From assembly GCF_900156875.1 (NCBI RefSeq), contig NZ_LT707408.1:1377395-1441394 (forward strand): 64,000 bases of DNA. Direction: 5' to 3'. The notes under the pieces are model-generated. The model saw only the letters and a list, made by a program, of their open reading frames with translations, was not told the DNA's origin and did no database searches. Position numbers and translations under genes: made by a program. This stretch comes from Robertmurraya dakarensis (GTDB lineage Bacteria; Bacillota; Bacilli; Bacillales; Cytobacillaceae). Below, piece after piece: positions 49,650-58,900 of the stretch. How positions within the stretch are numbered: position 1 is the stretch's first letter; the number at the start of each line of letters is the position of its first letter.

Positions 49650-49746
49650 GGGGCTGAATGGGGTACTGGTGTCCTCCACGGTCTTCAAAACCGCTTGTGT
49701 CCTGCGTGCCAGGATAGCTGGGTTCGATTCCCAGGCAGTCCCGCCA
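49650..49746 (+). tRNA. selC: Selenocysteine tRNA, anticodon TCA
   Basis: This 97-base tRNA has the hallmarks of tRNA-Sec. The anticodon is TCA in loop CTTCAAA (anticodon at 49685-49687), which reads UGA. There is a long variable arm (7-bp stem 49698-49704/49710-49716) and an extended D arm (GGGGTAC/GTCCTCC, one mismatch) with only a 4-base loop. The T arm is CTGGG-TTCGATT-CCCAG, with encoded CCA. The acceptor stem shows seven pairs, including one G.U; the eighth pair expected in bacterial tRNA-Sec is A.G here. It has its own promoter and terminator. No selA, selB or selD is in the window. Confidence 0.93.
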
Positions 49747-49769
49747 AACCTTGATACTATTACATATTT

Positions 49770-49817
49770 AACCGTACAGTGAAGCAATCACTCGTATGGT
49801 TTTTTTGTTTTTTTCGC
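49770..49817 (+). terminator. selC terminator
   Basis: AACCGTAC-AGTG pairs with CACT-C-GTATGGTT, followed by a long T-rich run. Confidence 0.85.
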
Positions 49818-50000
49818 TAGACCGTGTGAGACTTTTCGTTGAAACCGTTATTGAACGTTTTGTAAAGTCGTATAGACCCTGGTCGAATTCACAGATTTTA
49901 GACATTTACGAGTACAAAATTTGATGTCAGCCTGATCGCAGCTTATATAAATCCTAAATTAATAAATAATATATAGAAAAGAAGTTGAAAGGATAGTTGT

Positions 50001-51017
50001 ATGCAAATGCAAATGAGACAGGCTGGAGTTCAGGACAAGCCCATATTATTATTCTATCGGTCCAAGGATAAATCTAGTCAAGAAGTAAATGAATTTTCGG
50101 TTCCAAACCAAGCAGGGGATACACTCTGGGCTCATATTACGCCTTCTAATAAAAATGAGCTGACAAAGTATATTGAACAACTCAATATGCATCCACTTGC
50201 AGCAGATGCCATCACCTCCTTTAGTGAATCGCCCAGAATGGATATGTATCAGAACCATATGTATATATCAACGTTTGCGATTAAAGGGGATTATTCTACT
50301 GTAAGAATCAGTATTTTATTAGGTGAAAATTATGTCATTACGCACGAAGAAAAAAATGACTTAGAAATTTTTTCTACCTTATTAGAGGATTTTAGTGACC
50401 ACCCTCAACATATGTCAAATCCAGGCCATATTCTTTATCACATCATGGATCAAGTAAGTAAATTTTATTTAGAGGCTGTTGATACAATTTCTAATGAAAT
50501 TCAGGCAATTGAGAAGAATGTATTTAAGGCTCCCTTTGCAAATGAAATAGGGCACGAAGTTTATAATTGGAAAAGAAAAATACATAAGTTAAGACAGGTT
50601 GTCGAGGCTGAGGAAACGGTTATTAAGGATATTGGGAATTCAGATCTGCCAAATAAAAATGAAGATTCTGGGATTTACTTAAAAACGTTAGAAAATAATT
50701 TTCAAAGGGTAGTAACTGCGTTTGATGCTTTTATTGATAAATTAAATGGAGTGTTTGATTTACAAATGTCTCTTAAAGCCGATCATACAAACGCTATAAT
50801 GAAAACGTTAACTTTAGTGAGTGTTATTTTTATTCCTATGACTTTTATCGCAGGAATGTACGGAATGAACTTCGAGCAAATGCCTGAATTAGCCTGGAGA
50901 TTTGGCTATGTTTACGTACTTATTCTCATGTTCGGCTTAGGTATTGGCATTGCATTGTATTTCAGAAGCAAGGGCTGGTGGGGAAACAAACCAAAATCTA
51001 GTGAAAAAGATAATTGA
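50001..51017 (+). CDS. CorA-family divalent metal ion transporter
   Basis: This 338-residue protein has a large soluble N-terminal domain with a long helical stalk, and two C-terminal membrane helices separated by the selectivity motif YGMNFEQMPE (GMN). It probably moves Mg2+, possibly Co2+, as part of a pentamer. A GAAAGG ribosome site precedes the ATG, although nearby in-frame ATGs leave the exact start uncertain. It is flanked by selC and a strong terminator. Confidence 0.93.
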   Translation: MQMQMRQAGVQDKPILLFYRSKDKSSQEVNEFSVPNQAGDTLWAHITPSNKNELTKYIEQLNMHPLAADAITSFSESPRMDMYQNHMYISTFAIKGDYSTVRISILLGENYVITHEEKNDLEIFSTLLEDFSDHPQHMSNPGHILYHIMDQVSKFYLEAVDTISNEIQAIEKNVFKAPFANEIGHEVYNWKRKIHKLRQVVEAEETVIKDIGNSDLPNKNEDSGIYLKTLENNFQRVVTAFDAFIDKLNGVFDLQMSLKADHTNAIMKTLTLVSVIFIPMTFIAGMYGMNFEQMPELAWRFGYVYVLILMFGLGIGIALYFRSKGWWGNKPKSSEKDN

Positions 51018-51091
51018 TCTACTACCCCCTCCTTACTAATCTTACGGTTTGATCGAAGAAGGGGATTCCTAAATAAATTCCGAAACATATG

Positions 51092-51124
51092 ACCGTCTTC
51101 TGTTTAACTAGAAGGCGGTTTTTA
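51092..51124 (+). terminator. corA-like gene terminator
   Basis: ACCGTCTTCT pairs with AGAAGGCGGT across an 8-base loop, followed by T residues. Confidence 0.85.
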
Positions 51125-51183
51125 AATTATTTTACTTCGATAAACTTTTTGCTTCTAAGTTTGAAGTTAGTATAATACCTCCC

Positions 51184-51489
51184 TTAATACAAAAACAGTT
51201 CTACTATAAAAACAGAAAAACAGGATATTAGGGCAACACTCACTAGACTTGCTCCCCGGTAGGCAAAAAGAATGGCAATAATAAAGCCAACTAGCGCGGA
51301 CCATGGCGATGCCGTTGCCTCTAAAATTGCCGGAAAAACCATCACGGCCAATGTCACATACGGAACATAGTGTAAAAACGAACGGATATACACGTTTTTG
51401 ATCTCTTTTCTGACGAGAGTAAGAGGCAGAACCCTAATGAGATATGTCACAAATGCCATCACCAAGATATAAAAAATAGCATTATTCAT
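51184..51489 (-). CDS. azlD: Branched-chain amino acid exporter small subunit AzlD
   Basis: This 101-residue protein has three to four membrane helices and the AzlD-type signature TYLIRVLPLTLVRKEI and FLHYVPYVTLAVMVFPAI. It works with AzlC as an exporter of branched-chain amino acids or analogues. It overlaps the end of azlC by 8 bases, so it is translationally coupled. Confidence 0.93.
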   Translation of the reverse strand: MNNAIFYILVMAFVTYLIRVLPLTLVRKEIKNVYIRSFLHYVPYVTLAVMVFPAILEATASPWSALVGFIIAILFAYRGASLVSVALISCFSVFIVELFLY

Positions 51490-52195
51490 AAGTATCCTCC
51501 TTTACCGGAAAGACAACCGCTGCGATACCTGCAATTAAAATCGTTAAGATGATAATTTTTACGCCGGATGAGATAGACTGAAGTAATGGCAGCTCGGCAA
51601 ATACCAAGCTTAATACCATAGAACTGACAATGACTCCCGTAAGGATTTTATTCCCTTTTGCCGGAGGGATAATGACAGCAAGCAGCATTCCAAACAGTGC
51701 AATACTTAATGCACTAGTTAATCTTGGCGGCAGAATATTACCAGAAATAATTCCAAACAGTGTGCCTAGTGTCCATCCTGGAACAGCAACACTCATCACA
51801 CCATAAGCGTAATAAGGGCTTAACTTTCCAGAAACCGAAACGGACACCCCAAATACTTCATCTGTAATCCCAAATGCCATTATTAATCTATGGAAAATGG
51901 ACGTGTTTGGATCAATCCTTTGGGATAACGCAAACGACATTAAAAAATATCTAGAGTTAATAATCAGCTGTGTGAGAGCAACTTCTACGATTGCTGCGGC
52001 ACTGGCAATAAGCGTAAGCCCTGCAAACTGCCCAGCTGATGTTAAGTTAGTCATGGACATAAATACCGCTTCAAATGGATTTAGCCCCGCTTGTTTGGCG
52101 AGAATACCAAAGGTAAATGAAACTGCAAAATAACCCATCGCAATAGGAATTCCGTTCTTTATCCCACTTTTCCATTCTCTTATATTTGTTTTCAT
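51482..52195 (-). CDS. azlC: Branched-chain amino acid exporter large subunit AzlC
   Basis: This 237-residue membrane protein has the family signatures GIPIAMGYFAVSFTFGILAKQAGL, SAGQFAGL and NSRYFLMSFALS. With AzlD it forms a two-component exporter (LIV-E type). The ATG is preceded by GGAGGAG. No Lrp-type regulator gene lies next to it in the window. Confidence 0.93.
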   Translation of the reverse strand: MKTNIREWKSGIKNGIPIAMGYFAVSFTFGILAKQAGLNPFEAVFMSMTNLTSAGQFAGLTLIASAAAIVEVALTQLIINSRYFLMSFALSQRIDPNTSIFHRLIMAFGITDEVFGVSVSVSGKLSPYYAYGVMSVAVPGWTLGTLFGIISGNILPPRLTSALSIALFGMLLAVIIPPAKGNKILTGVIVSSMVLSLVFAELPLLQSISSGVKIIILTILIAGIAAVVFPVKEDTYE

Positions 52196-52504
52196 TTTCT
52201 CTCCTCCATAATGCTGCGATGCAAAGGTAATTCTACCATTCTTTTGGTATTTTTTTTATTAAAATGATTCTAGCATAACAATTTGTTTTCGCAAAATTAA
52301 TAATATAATAGAAGAAAATCTAATGTGAGTGAAGTATGAAATTGAGTCGCTATCATATCTTTTTGAAAGTGATTGAAAAGGTAGTTTCACGAAGCCACTT
52401 CAAAGTTAAGGTAAGTACGAATACATATATAAGCTGCACAGTGGTGTTTTACGATCGTGTGGTTTTTTGTTATTTGCTTCCGTAAAATCTATAGGAAATT
52501 TCAT

Positions 52505-52534
52505 TTACCAACCATCACTTACCTGGTTTATAAT
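52505..52534 (+). promoter_or_regulatory. Probable promoter of the jet operon
   Basis: TTACCA, an 18-base spacer and a perfect TATAAT lie about 60 bases before jetD. The 398-base gap upstream (52196-52593) otherwise contains a weak hairpin near 52434-52468 and no gene I can support. Confidence 0.5.
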
Positions 52535-52593
52535 AGAAGGATGTCGAAATTTTGTACTTTGTGTAGTTGTTCATCACAAAGAGAAGTAAGTAG

Positions 52594-53667
52594 GTGAGTA
52601 CAATCGATATCATTGAAACAAGGGTGAGGGGTTTTATTGAAGACATTCAACACCCGAGTCAGAAAAAGAAGATTAATATTTACGATCTAGAGCTTCAGTT
52701 GCGTAAGCTTTCAGATGATTACTTTGAAATGGATGGTTATTCGCTGTTCTACCACGCGATCGAAACGCTTGAAGCCGAAGGGCAGCTGATTCCGATTCGA
52801 AATAACCAATACAATGGAAGAACACCTAGCTTGCCACTATATTACTGGGTGAATGTAAAAGTTCAGGCAGTAAAATGGGACCGGCTTGAGATGATGAAGT
52901 TAAGTAATCTATTTGATTTCTCATTTTACGAAAGGCATCCTGAATGGCAAACAAAAGATGAATGGAATAGGATCGAAAATTTATATACTTTTTTGAAGTC
53001 CATTGACGAACGGGAATTTGTGTCATTAGAAGAAAGAAGTCTGGAACTGTTTGGACATGAAAAATTTTTGCTGGACAGTGAAAGTTTCCCAGAAGGGAAA
53101 GGGTTCTTAACTAGAATTGGTGTATCACAAGAGCAGTTAAAAGTGGTGCATTATGGTGAGCCTTTTGTTTTTTGGCTGAAACAAGGAAAAGAAATAAAAG
53201 ATATTCAGCGTGTTCTTATCGTTGAAAATCTATCATTCTTTCATACTTCTATTAAATTATTGGAAAAGGATCAACTTGATTATGAACCTGAGCTCATCAT
53301 ATATGGTGAAGGGAAGAAAATCGAAAAGAGCTTTTCCTTTTTCTTTCGAATGTTTCCCAGAAAGAATTATTTATTCTATTACGCAGGAGACCTTGATGCG
53401 GAAGGATACGGGATCCTCATTCGGTTGATTGAAAAGTATCGGGATAGCTGTATTCAGCCTGCCTTAAAAATCTACCGTAAAATGCTTGAGTATTATGAAC
53501 AAAGGAATGATCAGAAAATGGGTCAAATGGAGAATACGGAGTATCGCGATCTATTTTTTCAATGGTTTACGGAAGAAGAGCAGTCAAAATTAATGGAATT
53601 ATGGTTGGAAAATAAGCGAATAGCTCAGGAAGTTTTAAACATCGAAACATGGAGGAGATGGTTGTGA
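52594..53667 (+). CDS. jetD: Wadjet nuclease subunit JetD (Toprim/topo VI-A-like, DUF2220)
   Basis: This 357-residue protein has an N-terminal winged-helix-like region (about 1-120) and a C-terminal Toprim-like domain. Glu211 (VLIVENLSFF) and the acidic pair Asp266/Asp268 in AGDLDAEGYGI form the expected metal site. In Wadjet systems JetD cleaves closed circular plasmid DNA after the SMC motor has looped it. GTG at 52594 has only a weak GAGAAG ribosome site. The stop overlaps the jetA start in GTGA. It is first in the operon, whereas the name order A-B-C-D implies it is last in the type system. Confidence 0.85.
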   Translation: MSTIDIIETRVRGFIEDIQHPSQKKKINIYDLELQLRKLSDDYFEMDGYSLFYHAIETLEAEGQLIPIRNNQYNGRTPSLPLYYWVNVKVQAVKWDRLEMMKLSNLFDFSFYERHPEWQTKDEWNRIENLYTFLKSIDEREFVSLEERSLELFGHEKFLLDSESFPEGKGFLTRIGVSQEQLKVVHYGEPFVFWLKQGKEIKDIQRVLIVENLSFFHTSIKLLEKDQLDYEPELIIYGEGKKIEKSFSFFFRMFPRKNYLFYYAGDLDAEGYGILIRLIEKYRDSCIQPALKIYRKMLEYYEQRNDQKMGQMENTEYRDLFFQWFTEEEQSKLMELWLENKRIAQEVLNIETWRRWL

Positions 53668-55172
53668 ACGAGTCATGGGAAGGTTTCGCACAAAGAATGC
53701 AACGATTGAACCCATTGTTCGAACTAGGCAGGGGAATGGAGGTAGGGGAGCTGAAACCTCATCTTCAGACGATCCTCATGCAGGTACTTCTCACCCTTTT
53801 CTATAAAGAACTAAATGATGATATTCATAGAAGAAAGTCAGACATCAAGTATATGGTTGAAGATTCGATTAAACAAATGAAGCTGTTAGCAGATGAAAAA
53901 CAGATTGAAAGGATTACAAGCGGGCTTCTCTATCAGGGAAAAGAAGAATACAGTAAGCCGTTTGAAGCCTTGTATTATGATGAAGTAAGACAATCATGGG
54001 AAACGCAGGTCTTCCGTTATGTGAAAATGGATGAATCTTATACTAATTTAGAAATGGGCGGATCAATTGTTTATAAGCTGACAGATGTTGCTCAAGAAAT
54101 GATTTTTATGAGCAGGGAAATGGCAGAAGAATTCTCGATTACGATCGAACAGCTCTATAGTATGCAGCTGATTAAAAACGGAAATTTTCGAAAGGCTACT
54201 CGTAACCTCGATCATCTCATTTCACGTGTTAACCGCCTGCTGGCAAGAGAGTTTTCTTTTCAAAAGGAAATGTTCAACAATCCCAAAATTTTATTAATGG
54301 AAGAGGAAATGCAAAGGGCCGATAATCGGGAGGAAATTGAGAAGCAATTTGATGAAGAAAAAAATCATTTCCGTACCATTCTTAGCATGATTGAAAAGAC
54401 GAAACGCAGAAATGAAGAAGATGATTATATCCAAAAAGAATTGATCCTTCTTCAGGAAAAAATCGGCCATACAAGGCAGCTGCATGACCGGCTTGCCAAA
54501 CTTGTAATTCAAAATATCTCTTATGAAATGAAGTTAAAAGCAGAGAATCCTTCACTGTTCTGGGAAACAAGCCTTGTTTCATTTAGGGAGCATATCTATG
54601 AGAACTGGTTTATGAAAGAAGGCGTGAAAAGTTTCAGCTCTATTGAAAAAGTGCTTTCGCCTTTATTTTCACCGAAGAATGAATTTATTTTGCCGCTTGA
54701 TTGGGTATGGGGAGAACAAGAGTTTGATGAAAAACAAGTAAAAGATGTTGTGAATGAGGAAGAAGTGGAAGAAAAGGCTCCTCGTAAGCGTGTAACGAAC
54801 TGGGATTCTGTTGTGAAAGCATGGAGTTATGTCTTTCAATATTTGCAGTCATATCAGGAGTTTTCTTTGGCTGATTTATCACAGCTGCCATTGGAAGTGC
54901 AGGATTTATGGTTTGAGGAGTCAGAAACCATTGATTTATGGATGATGTTTGATAAAAAGCCGTTGAAGGTTCAAGTGCTGCATCGTAAAGAAGAAACGAT
55001 TACGGACGAACGCGAGATTCTACTTTTAAAACTCATGAAAGAATACCCGCAGTTTGAAACCTTAGAAGGTTCGATGATTTTTACTGTGTTTGATCATCGT
55101 GCCGAGCCTTTACTGTGGCATCGTACGAAATTGACCCCATTTAAAATATGTGTTCAGGAGGCAAAAGCATGA
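53664..55172 (+). CDS. jetA: Wadjet kleisin-like subunit JetA
   Basis: This protein of about 502 residues is helical and charged, with a MukF-like role as the kleisin closing the SMC ring. The N-terminal region has LNPLFELGRGMEVGELKPHL, and the middle has YKLTDVAQEMIFMSREMAEEFSITIEQL, which I recognise as typical of JetA-family proteins. GTG at 53664 with GGAGGAG six bases upstream is preferred over ATG at 53649, which precedes that site. The assignment rests on sequence resemblance plus position between JetD and JetB. Confidence 0.82.
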   Translation: MNESWEGFAQRMQRLNPLFELGRGMEVGELKPHLQTILMQVLLTLFYKELNDDIHRRKSDIKYMVEDSIKQMKLLADEKQIERITSGLLYQGKEEYSKPFEALYYDEVRQSWETQVFRYVKMDESYTNLEMGGSIVYKLTDVAQEMIFMSREMAEEFSITIEQLYSMQLIKNGNFRKATRNLDHLISRVNRLLAREFSFQKEMFNNPKILLMEEEMQRADNREEIEKQFDEEKNHFRTILSMIEKTKRRNEEDDYIQKELILLQEKIGHTRQLHDRLAKLVIQNISYEMKLKAENPSLFWETSLVSFREHIYENWFMKEGVKSFSSIEKVLSPLFSPKNEFILPLDWVWGEQEFDEKQVKDVVNEEEVEEKAPRKRVTNWDSVVKAWSYVFQYLQSYQEFSLADLSQLPLEVQDLWFEESETIDLWMMFDKKPLKVQVLHRKEETITDEREILLLKLMKEYPQFETLEGSMIFTVFDHRAEPLLWHRTKLTPFKICVQEAKA

Positions 55173-55915
55173 GTGCAGAAACCATCAAGAGAGCATCAGC
55201 GGTCTTTTTTACTCTATTAAAAGAGAAAGTCATTGACGAAAATAGTGAACATTTTCAAACTTATTTTGACCCAGAAGTGAGACAGACGGTTTTATTATTG
55301 GCAGATGAGTCGGGTACGTATATCATTGAATCCCCGAAACGAATTCAGTTGGTTGTTCAGCCAACCGGTTCAGTCTTTGCAACGAATTTCACCCATATGA
55401 AAGACAAGCATAAGCAAATTGAAACGAAAAAACATTTTCATCTTGTTAGTGTAGTCATCATGACTTTCTTAGCAGCTATCGACCGCAATCAAGCTGCTAG
55501 AATACGAACACAACGGGAAGGGATTAGCTTCTTTGCATTAGAACGTCTTGTCGACGAACTTATCATGAAATGGGATGGCATTCTTAGAGCTCAGCCAACC
55601 TTCGGGGAAGATAACCGAATTGATATGAAGGATGTTGTGACAGTATGGAAGTTCATGGAAGTCGATACAGATCACTTTGGGCCGAAAAAAGGGAATAAAC
55701 GAACTAGAATCGGTTTAATTACGAGTGCCATGCGTTTATTGGATACGGAAGGGTTAATCGTCATTCTTGACCGCGACGAAATAGCTAAGGCGATTCCAAG
55801 ACAAGAACTGTTTGAACGGATTGAATATTTGTATCACGATTATGACCGCTATGAATTATTTAAGAAATTAATCAATACAGAGGAGGATGAGCATGCCGAA
55901 AATTCATCGAATTAG
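55169..55915 (+). CDS. jetB: Wadjet MukE-like subunit JetB (DUF6063 type)
   Basis: This 248-residue protein is predicted to contain winged helices, as do MukE/KITE subunits (LEGLIVILDR-like segment TEGLIVILDRDEIAKAIPRQEL near the C-terminus). It should bind JetA and JetC to form the loop-extruding core. The ATG at 55169 overlaps the jetA stop (ATGA) and has AGGAGG upstream. The family name DUF6063 is from memory and needs a profile search. Confidence 0.78.
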   Translation: MSAETIKRASAVFFTLLKEKVIDENSEHFQTYFDPEVRQTVLLLADESGTYIIESPKRIQLVVQPTGSVFATNFTHMKDKHKQIETKKHFHLVSVVIMTFLAAIDRNQAARIRTQREGISFFALERLVDELIMKWDGILRAQPTFGEDNRIDMKDVVTVWKFMEVDTDHFGPKKGNKRTRIGLITSAMRLLDTEGLIVILDRDEIAKAIPRQELFERIEYLYHDYDRYELFKKLINTEEDEHAENSSN

Positions 55916-58900
55916 AATTGTTGGCCTGAAGTATGATGGCATGCAAAAGCAATACAAGGATACTACTTTTAGTTTTCATAACGAAGAGACTTCGACAAAC
56001 GGGCTCATTTCGATGATGAACGGAGGTGGAAAAGGGGTATTCCTTCAAACCATTTTCCAGATACTGAAACCGGGTACATCGTGGGGGAAACAGAATAATC
56101 GGTATTACCAGCAATTCTTCTTTAATAATAAAGAACAGTTTATTCCTTATACCTTTCATGTCGCCATTCAGTGGGAATTGGATGGGAGTGACAGCAGGCA
56201 TCTGATTACTGGAGGAATGTTCTCAGCTGAGCAGCGGATTTCAATGAGTGAAGAGAATGGAAATGAAAGTACGACTTTGGAACAAGAAGCGAAGATCCTT
56301 CCAAATATTACTTTTTATACAAGAGAGTTTGAACGGAAAGAAGAGGCAGCACTTGAACATATTCCACTTTATGAACATGATGAGGTGGCAGAAACCGAGA
56401 GTTTAAAGGACTACTTAAAATGGAATGGCTATGACGTCTACCGCGATACGAAGAAGCATTACCGTATTCTTGATACATACGGAATTAACCGTAAAGACTG
56501 GGATATTATGAAGGAAATCAACAAGGATGAAGGCGGAGTCGGAAAGTACTTTGAAGGAGCGGAAGATGATCATTCCCTTTTTCAAAAACGAATCATCCCT
56601 ACAATAAGCGGGGTCTTGCATCGAACGGAACATCATAAGAACGATCTTGTGGAAATCTTTAAGAGTCAGGCTAGTATTGCAAAGGATCTGCCTGTTCTTT
56701 TAAAAAGAGAGCAAGCACATAAAGAGTTTCTAGAAGACATTGTTCCCTTTGAAGAGTATCTTGAAAAAGGAATCCTTCATAAAGAATTTATTGAAAATAG
56801 TGTGAAGGAAGGTAAACAACTGCTTGGTGCGTTAGAGCATTTGCTTCAAGTCGAGCGCGAAACACTGGTCACTTTAGAGAAAAGTATGGAAAAACTGACG
56901 ATAAAGCAAGAAGATCTCCGCTACGAAAAAGATAATCTAGAGTATGCAAAAGCTCATCGTGAGGTCATGGATTGGGAAAAGAAGCTAGCTGAAGAAAAGA
57001 AGAAGCTTGATACATTACAAAACCTTGTAAAGGAAAAGCAAGAACACAAAGACCAGCTTGCTTTTAAAGCATTGTTAAAAGAATGGAGTGAAAATCAACA
57101 GAGCATTACTTCTCTTTCTCAGCAGATTGCGACATTGGAACAAAATAGCGGCTTAGAGGAAGTTAATCAAAGAATGGATGAGATTAAAAAAGAAGCGGTT
57201 ATCCATTGGGAACATTCACTTCAAGCCATTAAAGATGTAATGAAGCAGTATGCCGGTTATCAAAAGTTCTTGAAGAAAAAAGAGAAGGAACTATCTCAGC
57301 AGGATAAACAAAAGACAAAAGACATTGCTCAAATCACAACAGAAATTGATTTTCTTTATACGCAAATTCATAATTTTGAGTCGAAAGCGGAAGAACTTAT
57401 TAAAGAATTTGGCGATGTATTAACATATGACTTGCAGGGATTTATCGAAAGACTTTCTAATCAAGTCCAAGATAAAAAAGCTGGGTTGGAAGAGTTACAA
57501 GGGAAAGATAAAAAGTCTAGTGAAAAACAAAATCAACTTGCGACTTCACATGGTACACTCGTGCAATACATTCAATTTTTAGAGGAAAAGATTGAAGAGT
57601 TAATGGTTAAGAATGAAGGCCAAAAACAGAAAGAAGCGAAACTGGCAGAAAAACTTCATGGGTTACTAGAAGATGTGACGGTGCCATTTACTAATGCATC
57701 ATTATCTAAGTACGGTACACAAGTAGAGAATCTGCTCAATGAAAATAACAAACTCGCGGAACAGATGAAGAAAGAATTGTGGGAAACACAGCTGGATCAT
57801 TCTTTAAATGACGAACACTTCTGGATCGCAAATAAAGATGTAAAAGAATTAAAAGAATGGATTGATGAGAAGACGGGTATTGACGTGTTTTATGGCAGCC
57901 AATTTCTTCAATCATTAATTGGTGAAGAACAAGCGTTGTACCTAAGATCATATCCTCTACTTCCATACGGTCTAGTCGTCAGTGGACAGCAGTGGCAAAA
58001 AGTGAATGCCCAAGTTCTTTCCGGAAGAATGTTCAAAAGTCCTGTTCCAATCTTCTTACGTGAAGAAATGAACCTAGAAAGTGATCAGCCGTCGTTTGTC
58101 GTGCTTAATGGTTCGGAGAAAGAATTATTAACAAATAAAAACCAGTTCACCGACTGGAAAATTAAGATTGCGAAACAAATAGATGAAAAGAAAGAAACAC
58201 TAGATGAAATTGAAAAAACGGAAAGTTCTTACCGCCGTATTTTAAAAGAAATCGATCGATTCTTAGCAAATGAGCTTTCCAGCGATATTGAAAGATCTTT
58301 AGAAAAGGAAGAGACTGCTCTTCTTTCGAAAAGAAATGAATTACAGGAAATTACGAATCAAGAAGACAAGGAGAAAGAATTACAGCTTGAGCTAATAAAT
58401 CAGATGGAGGTTACTAAAAGAAAGATTGAAAAGCTTACTAAAGATGTAGAGACGTTAGAGGCATTCAATCAGAAGAAGTCCCTTCATGAAGAGAACAAGC
58501 GGGTGAAAAGAGAGAAAGAGAAACAAAAGGAACACTTATCTGCGAAGCAGCAAGAAATAGGGATTGAGCATCAAAGTATTATTGATTTGCAAAGAGAGTG
58601 GAACCAAACGTATGTTGAATGGAAGCATTCAATTGAACAAATCATTAAAGAAATTGCAGTCTTTGTTGAGAATGCTGCTTTTCCTGCTGAGGAAAAAGCA
58701 GAAGCTTGTGAAGATGTTCCACGCTTGTCATCTCATATATTAGAAGAAATCAAAGGAAGAATAGACGAACTTAAACAATTGCAAAAATCAAAAGAAGAAC
58801 AGGCAAGGGAACTGCTTGTTATTCAGGCTAGAAAAGAAACTGAACAAAAACAGCAAAAAAAGTTAGAGAAAAAGCTGAACGCTCTTAACAATGAGTGGAA

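Noticed and set aside
49597-49782. 61-codon open frame across the selC region
   Set aside because: It lies over the tRNA gene and its promoter; the tRNA structure explains the sequence and there is no ribosome site.
52336-52485. 49-codon open frame upstream of the jet operon
   Set aside because: Its ribosome site is weak, composition is unremarkable and it overlaps a weak hairpin; no family was recognised.
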